Assembly (NCBI RefSeq): GCF_910596095.1
Contig: NC_056552.1
Coordinates: 17,743,111 to 17,807,110 of the forward strand
From: Thunnus maccoyii
Lineage: Eukaryota; Chordata; Actinopteri; Scombriformes; Scombridae
DNA: 64,000 nt
Reading direction: 5' to 3'
Made by a program: the position numbers and the translations under genes. Numbering within the stretch: the first letter of the stretch is position 1; the number at the start of each line of letters is the position of its first letter. The notes beneath the pieces were generated by a model. It was given only the letters and a program-made list of their open reading frames with translations. It was not told the DNA's origin and did no database searches. Positions 36,401-48,521 of this stretch are shown one piece after another.

Positions 36401-39400
36401 TACTATGGGCTGAGAAAAGACTGGTTGGCCGGCATGCTCGGGGCAGAGAGTGCTAAGCTCTCCAACCAGGCCCGCTTCATCCTGGAGAAAATCCAGGGCA
36501 TCTTGGTCATTGGTAAGTAGCTTGTTACAGCTTCAGTTCAAATGACACACAGGTGCAATTTAATTTGAGAGTCAAACATAAAAATATTGTATTTTTGCAT
36601 TATTTTGTGATATGCAATTCATTAAAATATCAAGTTTGCACACTAATAGTGAGTAATAATATAGTACAAATACCAGCCTCAAATGTCAAATAATTGCTTT
36701 TGTTTTATAATATCTTCTATTTTCTGTAGTTTGGAACATCTTCTGAGATTGTAATATTACATAGATTGTAACATTGAATCTATGTTTTTTAAAGTTCTTT
36801 GATCAAAAGTATTAATACTGTCCATCTACTTATAGAGAACAAGCCAAAGAAGGAGCTGATCCGCATGCTGGAGGAGATGGGCTATGACTCTGACCCGGTC
36901 AAGGCTTGGAAACAGGCTCAAGAGAAGGTAGGTGGTGGTTAAAATGGCTTTCAGCTACATTAATGAGGATATACATCCACCTGAGCAAAATAATATAGTA
37001 TATTTGCTCTTAGAATGAGGAGATGGAGGATGAAGAGGAGGAAGAAGCAGAAGAGAACACCAGTGGGCCAGACTACAATTACCTGCTGAGCATGCCCATG
37101 TGGTTCCTGACCAAGGAGAAGAAAGAGGAGCTGTGCAAACAGAGGGATGCAAAGGTTTGATGTTCATCTATGCTGCAATCTTACAGGCTGTTAAAAACGT
37201 GATATAAAAAAACTTAAATGGATCTATCTCTTCTAATCTAATCTTGCCTATTTTTTACCCAACCGCTGTTCTGTAGTTGACAGAGCTGAACACCCTGAAG
37301 AAGAAGAGTCCATCTGACCTGTGGAAGGAAGACCTCGCTGCTTTCTCTGAGGAACTGGAGGTAATGGCTCTTAATGCATCTTGTCAGTCATGTATTCTGA
37401 GATATCTCCACTGTAGTTTCAGAAAAACTAAAAAAAAAAAAAAAAGAATATGACTGCCTTAATTGAGTCATATTAGCAATTCCACATGACAATGCAGGCA
37501 TATTGAACACTGAACATTGCTATTTTTCAAGAAATATACTGTATGTCTGGGGAGAAGTGATTCAATGAAAAATGTACCAAAACAGTCAGAGTTGTCATTG
37601 TAAAGTTTCCCTCTTGAATTGTTCCTTGTTTTGCTCAGCGCGTTGAGGCAAAAGAAAAGGAGGATGCCAGTATGCCTGTTGGAAAGGGGGCTGGAAAAGG
37701 CAAAAAGCTGAAGGTGAAGCAAGAGACTCTGCCCACGCCGCAGGGTCGCCGTGTTATCCCGCGCATCACCAGCACCATGAAAGCTGAGGCTAACAAGAAG
37801 GCGGTCCTTAAGAAAGGAGAAGGCAGGGGGGGCAAGAAAATTAAGGTATGTCTTCTCAGATTTTAATACATCACACTAGTTCTACTTTGCTGCCTGAAGG
37901 AGAATTTTGGATGACATTCCAATTGTTAGTTATTCTACGCAGGATTTACCAAAAAAAAATAAAATAAAATAAAAAAACAAGGTATAGACTCATACAAAAA
38001 TAATCCCTCTCAATATCATCACTTATAACTCACTAGATGTGGGTGGTGGTGTATTTATCTACAGAGACTCTGCCCTCTGCCTGTATGTTCTTATTGTTTT
38101 GCTGTGTTCAGTGCGCTTCTGGGCATCAGCTTTTGGACAGTAGGTGTGTAGCCCCCAGACAATAACAGCACACAGGGCGTGAGGTCAGGAATCGTAGCGT
38201 AGCGACCAGGTTATATCGCTGTCTCCATCTCTGTCCTCTGCTTCGCTCTGCTCTCTGTCTCTTTGACATGGATGTATAAAGAGATGCAGGTCTGTGTCTG
38301 CTTGACCGAGGGCGGGGCTGAGCTACACACACACACACACACACACAGAGCAGAGAGGCCACAGCAGACAGGATGAAACTCTGCATTCATTCCACAGGGT
38401 TGTGCAGAGGTGTGGGCGTTGTTATTTGTGCTTTAGAGTGAAACAATCAGAAAATAACGTTTGGCAATATCATATTGAACTGTTGTGTAAAGTTATATTT
38501 TTCTTGATCCCATTTCTGTAACTGTAGACAGAAGATGTAGTCATGAAGATGGAGTTTGGAGAAGATGGAGAGAACGCAGAGCCAAACGAGATGATGAGCT
38601 TGGCTGCTCGACTGAGCAAGAAAACAAAAACCCAGACAAAGGAAAAAGGTGAGAATGACCGCTGTAGTAAAAGAGGAAAATGTTCCATTGACCAGTATTT
38701 TGAGTTCAGTCAATGGTACAAAGTTGTCCACAGAACATGTGTTTTTAACAGCTTTGCCCTGAAAAAGACCAGACAAAATGTGTAATACATTAAGCATTAT
38801 CTCTTCATGTACAGTTTTTATTATCACAAGTATTAGGAAACCTAGTATATCTGACTGCACAATTTATCTTTTGTAATTTATAAATGTATTCATACCTCAT
38901 ATGAAATGTTACATTTCAGTTAAACAAATTGCAAATAGTGCAGTAAAATTGTGACCATTATAGCATTCACAACAAAAATAAATAAATCATAAATAATGGA
39001 GGATTTTTGTTGAGAGACAATTAAATATTACAGATTGCACCTTTGTAAATGCTGTACCTTTATCTAATGTAATTAAGCTTCATTGCACATTTATTAAAGA
39101 TGACTTGAGAAACTCATTTCTCTGTAACAGTATCAAAGACCGGCAAGCAGACCACCCTTCAGTTCAAGGCTGTTGCCAAGAAGCCCAAGAAGAATCCGTG
39201 GTCAGATGACGAGTCTGACATTCTGTCCAACAGTCTGTCCGACATTGAAATGGAGACAGAAGAAGTTGCTGCCCCTAGGGTGAAGGTTGAACGCAAAACC
39301 AAAGGTGAATCCGCCAGATGACCTTGACCATTTGGCAAAATTATTCTAAGCTTTTCCCTCACAAAGTCCGTGAAAAAAGATGTAATCGCTCCAGAAATGT

Positions 39401-41057
39401 TTGGCGTTTTGAATTTAAACACTAATACAACTCATTTCCTGAAGCTAATTGGTTCTCTTATCTTATTTCATCCCTAACAACACACAAGCACTGTTGAATT
39501 ACTCAGCTTTTATTGTAGGACGCTAGTAAAACGAACTTCTCACTCTAATTTCTGTAAAAGGTCAAAAAAAAATATTGAGTATTTTTAGTGCTTCAAAAAA
39601 CAACCTGCAGTACATGGGAAGCACAGCTAAATCAGCCTTTTTGTTGTCTTTTGCTTTAGCTTCTGTGAAGTACAGTATGTCTGACAGTGAAGATGAGTTT
39701 GATGACTGGGGGAAGAAGGACGCTCCAAAACGGAAAGCTGTTATCAGTGATGATGACACCAGCTTTGCCCCGGAGCCCAGCGCCATGGCTGACAGCGATG
39801 TGGACTCTCTAGCCCCGTCTCCCAAAGCTCCAGAGCCAACGTGAGTACAAGACCTCAAACAACTTGCTGTACAACGTCACGTCAAGGCTTTTTCAGTGCG
39901 TTCTATGTAATTTTTTAATTTACCTCGAATCAATTTCGTCTTTTCTATCTTATGCAGGAAGAAGGTGACAAAGAGCAAATCAACAGTGAAACAAGCTGAA
40001 AGCAAATCAAGCTGTAAGTATTTTCATGGTACACTCTTGTGAAGAGCTTTGAGAAATGTTGGGCCAAAGGTCTGAGGTGTAATTCTTTGTTTCTTGATGG
40101 AACTTTGCAGCTCAGTCTGATGAGCAAGCGCCTGCACCAAAGGCTCCAGCTCAACGTAAAACCAAAGCAACCGCACCCAAGAAACCTGCCGCTGCCAAGA
40201 AACCAGCGGCATCCAAGAAGAAGGCTGCAGGTATTCAGACAAAGCTTGTTGTCTGAGGCGTGATCAGACTTATTAGGAACAGCTTGATGTGGTTTATGTT
40301 ACACAGATTGAAGAGCAGATCTTGGTTGAGAGTCTAATTTTTCAGATGAACCTCTCTTTTCTAATAGAAACAATGGTAGTCACTATTACAAAACTAAATT
40401 GTTTAATATAGCTGTACATTTTTCACATATCTTTCTTGTAAGAGCACGTAGATCGTGGGTGCGTAAAGTTCATGTTGGTGAAAAAGAAGTTAAATAGAGC
40501 ATTCTTTCATAATCTGCATAAATAGGATGGTTTATTTTTCCTTCTAATTTATATGATATATACAGTCTTCTCATATCAGCTTTAAATGTTATTATAGATG
40601 TTAAGCAGCCGTCCATCCTTGAAGCTCTTTCTAAGCCCAAACCTTCATCCAACTCTACTGCCAAGAAGGACCCTTCATTTACCTCCAGTGACTCAGAGGG
40701 TGAAATTAAAGCTCCAGCTGCAAAGGCAAAAGCAAAGCCTGTTCTCAAACGGAAACAGGTCACCAGCGATGACTCCGACAGCAGCTCAGACAACCTCATG
40801 TCACGCCTCAAGGCCAAAACAACTGCAGGCAGCAAGGTCAGTTTCCACACTGAGCTCTGATTTCCAAGGGGTCATTAGAGGTTTCGTAATCTGTACTAAA
40901 TTCTCTGTTCTTGTAGAAAACCAAGAAGTGGGAGGAGGACGACAGCTTCCAGATTTCAGAGGAGGAATCAGCAGCTCCTGCAGCTGCTGCACCACGGGAC
41001 AAGCCCTCTCGTGCCAGGAAACCTGTAACCTACACCCTGGATTCAGACTCAGACTAA
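27477..41057 (+). CDS. top2a: DNA topoisomerase II alpha, complete, 35 exons
   Basis: Nuclear homodimeric type IIA topoisomerase that passes one DNA duplex through a transient double-strand break using ATP; essential for decatenation and chromosome condensation in mitosis. Spliced CDS 4743 nt, 1580 aa (human TOP2A 1531). Visible landmarks: ATP-binding loop GGRNGYGAK near residues 157-165; transducer lysine segment KKNKAG; Toprim EGDSAKTLA with Glu458; metal-binding DQDQDG with Asp538, Asp540 and Asp542; [12 protein letters not shown]; catalytic Tyr802 in ASPRYIFTM; and a long charged C-terminal domain from about residue 1170, rich in Lys/Ser/Asp, with KQTTLQFK and NPWSD motifs. All key residues sit three positions before their human counterparts. 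The start ATG has A at -3 and G at +4 and encodes MAEPLK in a tiny first exon. Synteny with gjd3 and the mitotic promoter favour alpha over beta. The exon map is given separately. Confidence 0.97.
27477..41057 (+). other. top2a: Exon map of top2a
   Basis: Coding exons 1-35: 27477-27494, 28343-28492, 28727-28817, 28932-28995, 29156-29301, 29798-29895, 29987-30199, 30807-30980, 31323-31424, 31598-31735, 31824-31962, 32064-32221, 32376-32501, 32733-32843, 33263-33368, 33528-33637, 33831-33923, 34022-34136, 34246-34367, 34666-34814, 35349-35580, 35689-35823, 35976-36176, 36317-36512, 36836-36927, 37014-37154, 37277-37360, 37639-37845, 38528-38648, 39131-39304, 39660-39840, 39958-40013, 40111-40230, 40598-40836, 40917-41057. 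Every acceptor is AG and every donor GT. Phases agree across all joins and the frame stays open to TAA. The ATPase part lies in exons 2-11, Toprim in 12-14, winged helix and tower in 15-24, and the C-terminal domain in 25-35. Exon edges were set by splice sites plus recalled TOP2A sequence; C-terminal exons 29-34 have less homology support but keep frame. Confidence 0.9.
37846..38527. other. top2a intron 28 with a GC-richer block and (CA)n
   Basis: The 682-base intron holds a block at about 38100-38400 that is more GC-rich than the neighbouring introns, with a short CA run at about 38330-38347. On the minus strand an 86-codon frame is open here, but it has no recognisable domain and includes the CA run. 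Probably an inserted repeat; family unknown. Confidence 0.4.
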
Positions 41058-41418
41058 GATTTAGTCTCTAAGTCAGTGTCCACATGGTGTTTTTTTGTTG
41101 TTTATTTTAGATTTTGTAAAGATAAATTCTTTACTAAGTTATAGTTGTGCCATGTGATTAATATGGCTCTGCTTTTTTCACTTGAACTGTTTCTGTTGGA
41201 CCTTAGTGCTGCAGTTTCTAATGTTGAAAAAATCTGATTCATTGAAAAAAGTCAAAGTTTCTCATCCTGTCAGAAGTTTTAAAAAATCCATTTAAGAAGT
41301 ACAGTTTGTCTTTACTTGTTCTTAAATTTCTTGTCATTTCTACTGTTTGTAATCCTCTTGTTTGTGTTTTGTCTTGTCCTGTAAATATTTTAATGGCTAT
41401 TAATTTTATATTATGAAA

Positions 41419-41424
41419 AATAAA
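41419..41424 (+). terminator. top2a: Polyadenylation signal of top2a
   Basis: AATAAA about 362 bases after the top2a stop, followed by a T/G-rich stretch ('gttgacttgtatattattgtgaagtggttttt') typical of a downstream element. It is the first canonical hexamer after the stop. Confidence 0.8.
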
Positions 41425-41439
41425 GTTGACTTGTATATT

Positions 41440-42943
41440 ATTGTGAAGTGGTTTTTGAATCATGAGTTGCATGAATGCCTTGCTTTAACGTCTTTTGAAA
41501 TACATGACTGATTGTCTTTTTGTGCCTGTGTAAGTCAGATTGTCAATGGGAGTATTCATTGTCATGTTTAAGGGAGGAGCATTAGCTCTCGATGTGTTAG
41601 ACTGTGATGTAATGGGAACAAATCATTGGGAAAGCTGGATGGGGTAAGCAACATTTTAATTCAGATATTGCTCATTCGAAGTATGCAGACATGAGTCGTA
41701 AGACTTTTCCTTATCTAGCATTTCTATGCTGCATTGATGAACAGGTTCATAGTCATATAACCACAAAGAAACAAAACAATGTTATTTCTTGCATAAAAGA
41801 ATAAACCTTGAGCTTCAAACCAGTAAGTAATGAGTACCCAGTTCTACCACGTTGCATTGCACGTTCTCTCTTATGACCAAGGAAACTGGTGGTACAGCTT
41901 GAAACGGATCCTTCCTGCCATTTAGGAAGCTCTTTGAAATGCTCATCAAGAGTTCGCCTCTCGAGTAAACATCAGTTATGTCTGGGACTCTTGATGGGTA
42001 CAGATTAGGACGTAGCAGGAATTTCCTGAACTGTTGCCGCCCTCTCAATTATAAGCAGCGACAAACCTCAATCACATGCCATTTGGAAAACAAGTGTTAG
42101 GAATGTTAGTTGGTACGGTCATGAGCAAAACTCATTGGATGGACACATTTTTGTTGAAATCTTCCTTTGTTTTATCTGAGGAGCAGAAACAGGATTCTTA
42201 AGGTTCATCGGAAGGGCGTTAGGCTTTGCGCGCCTCTGAATAAGGTAGATGAAATTCCTTTAGGTTGGATCTGTTTTGTCACCCTGTGGTTATTGGCTTG
42301 TCCTTATATGCTTTTTCTGAGAAAGTTTTCAGATCAGCAAGTAGCTCAACCAGCCTGTTTACTTCCACAAGTAACAGCGTGTAGTTGATCAAGGCTACGT
42401 TCATACCTGTTGTGCCCTTAAAATGTAGTTCAGACATGTGGACAAGAGCAAGTGTTAGTCATACTTCTTTTTCTTGTGCCTTTTTACGAGTAAGTTGTAA
42501 TTCATGTGTTCACATTTTTAAAAACCTGTAAGATCTGTTTGTAAAAATCAATGATTTTCTTCTCAGTCACTTTAAAATCATCTGTTAAATTACACCTAAA
42601 GAAAACTATAAATACCTAGAAGCTTAAAATAGACTTATATTACTGTTTTATTCCTTGAGTGATAATCTTAAATTGCTCATGTTCGCTGATTGCTATGGGT
42701 GGTAATAAGGTTTTATCTTTGGTTTCAGGCCAACAGCCATCATGTCTTTTGAGGCAGTGTGGACCAACAAACTTTGACCTGCAGATTGATCTGTTACGTT
42801 TCACGAGTCATGAGTCATGAACTTGACTTAATAAGATACATTTTAGTTTCACTCTTCAAACAGAGAGAGCATTTGTCGTGAGACTGACAGGTGGATAAAC
42901 CCCCAGACTTCCAAGAAGACATTCCTGAGACGGTCGCGCAATC
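41440..42943. other. Spacer between top2a and gjd3
   Basis: 1.5 kb without a supportable coding exon. It must contain the gjd3 promoter and probably a 5' UTR exon. An AG acceptor after a pyrimidine-rich run at about 42721-42730 ('ctttggtttcag') is a possible 5' UTR exon boundary; no donor-side partner could be fixed. Confidence 0.4.
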
Positions 42944-43810
42944 ATGGGTGAATGGGGCTTCCTCGGTACGGTCTTTGAAAGCCTCCAGGCTCACTCGCCG
43001 ATGCTTGGTCGTTTCTGGCTCCTGCTCATGCTTGTCTTTAGGATACTGATCCTGGGTACCGTGGCCAGTGACCTGTTTGAGGATGAGCAAGAAGAGTTTG
43101 CCTGCAACACGCTCCAGCCGGGCTGCAAACAGGTGTGCTACGACATGGCCTTCCCGATCTCCCAGTACCGATTCTGGGTGTTTCACATCGTCCTCATCGC
43201 AACACCTTCCATGCTTTTCCTCATGTATGCCATGCACCACAACAACAAGAGGAACAACCGCCCCAAAAACAGCCAACTTAGCAGCCAGGACTACAGAGAG
43301 ACCCTTAATTTAAGGAGGCTGTACATTATCAACGTGGCCTTCCGTATAGTTGCAGAAATTGGCTTTCTAGTGGGCCAGTGGTTGCTGTACGGCTTCAAGG
43401 TGGAGGCCCAGTTCCCTTGTAGCCGCTTTCCTTGCCCTTACACAGTGGACTGCTTCACCTCACGTCCTGCAGAGAAAACAGTCTTTCTCTACTTCTACTT
43501 CGGTGTAGGGGTTTTGGCGGCGTTCTCCAGCTGCGCAGAGCTTTTCTACGGCTCCGCAAAGTGGTTTTGTTGTGGCAAGGACCGCTACATACCGGAGCGC
43601 TCCTGTGTCTGCCAGAACCTCCACAACTTCAAGCATGAAGAGGCAGAGGGAGAGGAGAAACAGCAAGGAAAGACAGGGTCAGAGAGTGCACCCAGCAGTG
43701 TGAGACTGAAGGGAGGATCGCTGAGGAACAGCACCGGTAGGAAGGTCTCCAGCATTGGTGGGAAGTACAGGAACGGCAAATATGTGAGCAGCAGGACACT
43801 CATGGTGTGA
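42944..43810 (+). CDS. gjd3: Gap junction delta-3 connexin (Cx31.9-like)
   Basis: Four-pass membrane subunit of hexameric connexons that dock to form gap-junction channels. 288 aa in one exon, as usual for connexin coding regions. Residues: cytoplasmic start MGEWGFLGTV; TM1 about 21-41; first loop with C-x6-C-x3-C at Cys54, 61 and 65 (CNTLQPGCKQVC); TM2 about 76-96; cytoplasmic loop 97-125; TM3 about 127-150; second loop with C-x4-C-x5-C at Cys159, 164 and 170; TM4 about 180-205; cytoplasmic tail to 288. FEDEQEEFACNTLQPGC and SRPAEKTVFLYFYF match human GJD3 almost word for word. The tail ends in RTLMV, a hydrophobic-X-hydrophobic pattern like the human DLAI end, a possible PDZ (ZO-1) ligand. 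The neighbour is top2a in the same orientation, as in human. All six loop cysteines are present, so it should be functional. Confidence 0.94.
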   Translation: MGEWGFLGTVFESLQAHSPMLGRFWLLLMLVFRILILGTVASDLFEDEQEEFACNTLQPGCKQVCYDMAFPISQYRFWVFHIVLIATPSMLFLMYAMHHNNKRNNRPKNSQLSSQDYRETLNLRRLYIINVAFRIVAEIGFLVGQWLLYGFKVEAQFPCSRFPCPYTVDCFTSRPAEKTVFLYFYFGVGVLAAFSSCAELFYGSAKWFCCGKDRYIPERSCVCQNLHNFKHEEAEGEEKQQGKTGSESAPSSVRLKGGSLRNSTGRKVSSIGGKYRNGKYVSSRTLMV

Positions 43811-44320
43811 GATGTCCAAAGATGCTGTAACTGCTTATTTTTATTTAAATGTTGTAGCTATATTTCTAATACCCGTATGCCATTTCACATAAAATATTTC
43901 ACTGTTAATGAGTGAAGGTTTTTTTTATGATGGGAGACATCGTAAGAAAATGCTTGGGAGACTATGACAAGATCAGGAAATGAGTAAAGTCCAGAAAAGA
44001 CTGATGACTTTGATAAGTTGGAGTTATGTAAGACATTGTTGACTGGTTGTTCCAATCAATCATTACAGACTATAAACAGTTTATGAGGAAAAACCTTTTG
44101 ATTAAACTGATAAACTTGTTTATCACTGATTGCTTCCCTTATAAAAAAAAAAAGACTGATTGTACACTGCTGTAACGCCCTTTTCTTAGGGGCAAAACCC
44201 ACCCTAAAACAGCATTAAGTGTACATTGGGGTATTCCAGTTTGTTCTGAACAGTGAAGTCAAAATCTATAAATGTAGACAACCGTCTTTTAGTTCTGTTT
44301 TAGTCTATATGCTTCTTTAA

Positions 44321-44470
44321 AAGGAATAGTTCCACATTTTCTGGAACTAAGCTTATTTGCTTTCTTGCTGACAGATAGTTGAGAAGACTGAGACTCATGT
44401 CTGTAGAAAGATCTTCTCATCTAATTCTCAGCAAGAAAGCAAAGAAGTGTATTTCCCAAAACTACTGCAA
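44321..44470. mobile_element. TTAA-flanked MITE-like element, copy 4 (truncated)
   Basis: Follows TTAA at 44317-44320 with AAGGAATAGTTCCACATTTT. It has the core GATCTTCTCATCTAATTCTC in the opposite order to copy 3 and ends without its right terminus near 44470. It would lie in the gjd3 3' UTR if the signal at 45345 is the one used. Confidence 0.65.
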
Positions 44471-45344
44471 GTGTGGTCAGTTGGTTTGACAGTTATAGTG
44501 ACAAGAAAATAGAGGAGATTCATTTTCACACTGATTTGTCAAGGTCCTTGGTTCATTTAATAATGACAAACATGTTTATCGGGGTTGTACGGTTGTCTTG
44601 TTTAAGATTTTTGGTACCGCTAACAAGACAAGTTTTATGAAGGGTTTATAAGTTGTAACTAATGGCTTTTTGAATGGTTCATAAATCATTTTGCTTTATA
44701 CAACAGTTATAAGAGCAACTTTTGCTTTGCCAGATTGTGAAAAATCCCTTCAAAATATGACCACTTGTCTTCTGGAAAAGAGCTGAATTTAACTGTGTAA
44801 TTAATAGAAATGACAAACACCAAATAAATGTTTCACAATTTGGAAACACAGAAGTTTCTCCTATGAATAGTTAACTAGGAATCTTTTTTTTTTTTTTAAA
44901 CTGTCAATCCTACAACCTTACAACATACGTCGATGTACATATTCATTTCACCGAGTAACATCCATTACATTGTGCCCATGATCAGTTGGGGTAAATTGCT
45001 GATTTTATTAATTCATGTTTTTATTTTTTAATAAATTATAACTCTGACTTGAAAGTGGCTGTGAGAGAGCCAACAGAGACTGAACTGCATTTTACAGTTG
45101 TAGAACAAGAACTGTCAGGTTACGTATGCTACATCTGGTTATCACATGGTCATGCATGAATGAAAAACTGCGTACTTCAAGACCTTTTGTGAGATCAACA
45201 ATGTTTCATCCTGTTTTTTTCTTGAATGTTACAGATGTGAAAAAACCTTCCATCATATTTGAAGACTGACATGACTGATTTATTTTTATTTGTACTGGCA
45301 CTTCTGTGAGGGCTATTTCTGCTTAAGTAAAATGCTTATTTCAA

Positions 45345-45350
45345 AATAAA
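45345..45350 (+). terminator. gjd3: Candidate distal polyadenylation signal of gjd3
   Basis: AATAAA followed by 'gtttactat'. An earlier AATAAA lies at 44823-44828. Either could end the gjd3 transcript, giving 3' UTRs of about 1.0 or 1.55 kb; the sequence alone does not decide. Confidence 0.4.
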
Positions 45351-46595
45351 GTTTACTATAAATGGATCATTTGAGTACTAAGTATGCCATACATTTTCCC
45401 ACAGTATGTGGTATGTGTTTGTTTTAGATTGCTTTAGATAATCTTTCAAACAGCATGGCAGAAACAAGCTCAGTAGCATTTTATAAATTCATCGTTGCGT
45501 AGGCTTTGTGAACATGAAGCTACTTGTTGCTTTGTTTATCCTGTATGTAGAATTTTCCATTTTATGTTCCCATTTCGTAATATGTTTGGTATTCAAGGGC
45601 AAATTATGAGCTCATGATTTGCTGACTAAAAGAAACTACACTACATTATTCAGGTACACTGTCATTTAACTGCTCTACTCTCCAGTTTACAGTCCCATAA
45701 TTTAGTCTTCTATGTAATAACTACAAGAAATTAACAAATAAAAAGATTATACATGTAATTACCCAAATAGGGTGTTTTGTATGTCTTAAAAATATCTTAT
45801 TAGATATGTTTAACAATTGCTACTACTGCTAATCTACTAATTTTCTTAATCACATCTGTAGGGAAATCATTTGACATTTTATATAAATAGCCAGTGGTAG
45901 TAATTGCTGTCTTCTAAGCAAAAACAATAGCTTCAAGTCTCAAGCTTTATGTCTCTATGATCTTATTGATACCTGCCCAGCATTGCCAAATACATTCCTC
46001 TTTTTATACATTTATTTACTAATCATGTGTCATATTTTCATTTTTGGAATAAGATACAAGATAAGATAAAATACAATTCCTCATCCTAAATTGGCAGCTT
46101 TACAGCATTAATCTGAGCATAAAATCTTGCATTCACGGGCCACCTCCCCTGCCTCCTTCTTTCAAGTGCATTTTGTCAACAGTAGGAGGCAGCAGTGCAA
46201 CAGGAAACTATGCCCACTTGAATTATGAAGTTCTCATTTCCAGTAAGATGACTTCATTTGCAGCCACGTTATCCCAATGACAGCATCCGCACTTTCTTGT
46301 CATTACAGGAGCGGATTCATTTTAAAGATCACTGCATGGTGCTGGGGATTTGAACACTCAATCAGGCATTCCACCTTATAAATGCTTATAGCTGCATGTA
46401 AATTAAATCAACTGTTTCTTTTGTTTTTAATGATTACTGCTGTGTTTGCAGTGAGAGCATTCTCAGATGAAGAAAATGTGATTGTCTTTTGAAGACTCAA
46501 GCAGTCACAGATCCGAGCGACTCATCCGAACACAAAGTACTCTAAATACTCTCCAAAGAGGCTTATTTTTGACTCAAACGTTCCTCCCAGAAATT

Positions 46596-46599
46596 CACA

Positions 46600-46640
<41 letters not shown>

Positions 46641-46644
46641 ATAC
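46596..46644. repeat. (CA)n microsatellite
   Basis: CA run with ATAC interruptions. Confidence 0.92.
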
Positions 46645-48249
46645 CCCTCCTGCTGTTCCCTGGACGCATCATATATGCAGATTGCAAAGCGGTGCAGGCT
46701 CTTTGATGTGCATAGAACAGAATTCTAGATGTGTTTTATATAACAGCTCATTCTCTCACTGGAGAGGGAAGGAAAGAAGAGTCGAAGAGGATTACTGTCA
46801 AAACTTTCCCTGTTTCCTTTTGTCTCCCTTTTTGTCATGCGTCTCTATCTTTTCATGTCTGCCTCGTCAAACTGGAAGTCTGCCTGTTTTCTCTCTTTCT
46901 ATACCTCCTCTTTCTCTGAGTTTCCCTCCATACTTCACTCTGTCTTTTCTGAATCCGGGGAGGCCTCGCTGCCGGAGTCTGCCTCAAAGAAAATGTAGGT
47001 CATCTGTTTTCAGCAACTCCCTTCACACCAACACGGAGGAGGAGATGGAAGTGATAACATCTTTCTTTGTGGGTCCCCCCTGCTCCCCCCTCTTCCTTTC
47101 TCCCTCCACCTTGAGTGAGACATTCAGGGACTCCCTGTGCTCTACTGTACCCTCATCCCCAATCTGCTCCATGGAGGCTCTCTGAAGTAGACGTCAAGCT
47201 GACTGACAGCTCCACATCTCTGAGCATCTCACAATCTGCTAAGTCATGTAGGGACAACACCTGACAAAGGGATATTTAAAAAAAAACAAACATGATTCCT
47301 ACAGTTCTCTTTCTTTGGTCCAAACATCTTAACAGCTCACTCTCTTGCATCACTCTTTGATTCAGTTTATTTACAGCACAGTGCCCAACTACATGTAAAA
47401 TGAAGCTGCTTGTTTAATGGCCTGAGTTTTGGTAACATGTAATTCAATAAGGTTGACTCCAGTTCCTGTAAGTTAGAATAAACATGACTGATTTGTCTTT
47501 ATATTCAAAGAACATATGAAAAAACATTTTATTTTATGTGCCCTGCAATATGGTAATATCCTCAAAGGTTTCCTGGAAAGAACTAGAAACAAGGTTAAAA
47601 GTGGTTGTTGATGTCCAAACAAATTTCCTCGAAAAAACTTCTAAAACAGGACAAAGATCCATTTAAACACAAGTAAATAATCACTTACTATTCTAAACGT
47701 TATTCTCCATATTTGTTGAATTGCATGCTTGCCTGTAATTTTTAACTACATAGAAAGACAAATTTTAAGCTCAGCTGATCTGTCGTGTACCAGCGGAACA
47801 CTGTTTCCATTTAGTACCAGATTACACAGTTCTTCCCAGAAAACTTGTCAAGAATTAACAGTGACAGGTCCTTTCTAGGAAATAAGTAGGAAACCACAAG
47901 TAAAATGAATCTGTGGGCCCCTGTTGAGACCCTGCATCCTCCCACAATCTTTGCATTATGTATTCTGTTGTTTTTAAGCATCCATTAGGTACTCTGTCAT
48001 TGTGTTATGCTGCAAAAACCAACCAACGCTTTTATCCTTTTATCCTGGGCTGTGTCAATTAGTTTGCAATAATTTGATTAAACACAAATGTATTCAGGAA
48101 TATGCATCATGTAAACATGTGTATATTACCTGGAGACAGATTAGTAACCATATGTTTTTTATCATTTCATTTTATATTGTGCATTAGCATACTCCATAAC
48201 AAATTAATCAAATAACCTACTAATTGCCTCTCAAGTATGTTCAGGTTAA

Positions 48250-48521
48250 AAGAATAGTTTGACATCTTATTTGCTTTCTTTCAAATTTAGCCAGTTAGCT
48301 TAGCATAGCAAAAAGACTGGGAAAAGGGAGAAACAGCAAGCCTAGGCTATAAAACAAAGAATTGCTTACAAGCACATATTAACATGTTATATCTCATTTG
48401 TTTAGTGAGCTTTAAAGGTGCTGGTAGGTGGATTTTGTTACCTTAGGACAGAGCAGACGTGGTATTGATCTTCTCATCTAACTCACGGCAAGAAAGCGAT
48501 GTGAAATGTTGGATTATTCCT
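48250..48521. mobile_element. TTAA-flanked MITE-like element, copy 5 (full length)
   Basis: Flanked on both sides by TTAA (48246-48249 and 48522-48525). Left end AAGAATAGTTTGACAT; right end ATGTGAAATGTTGGATTATTCCT; these are inverted copies of each other with a few mismatches. Inside are 'ttagcttagcatagc', 'acatgttatatctcatttgtttagt' and GTGGTATTGATCTTCTCATC, shared with copies 1-4. Non-coding. Confidence 0.8.

Noticed and set aside
42815-43276. 153-codon minus-strand frame opposite gjd3
   Set aside because: Antisense shadow of the connexin CDS; no similarity of its own.
46682-47185. 167-codon Ser/Leu/Pro/Phe-rich plus-strand frame
   Set aside because: Lies in a pyrimidine-rich tract with low-complexity composition, no domain and no splice evidence.
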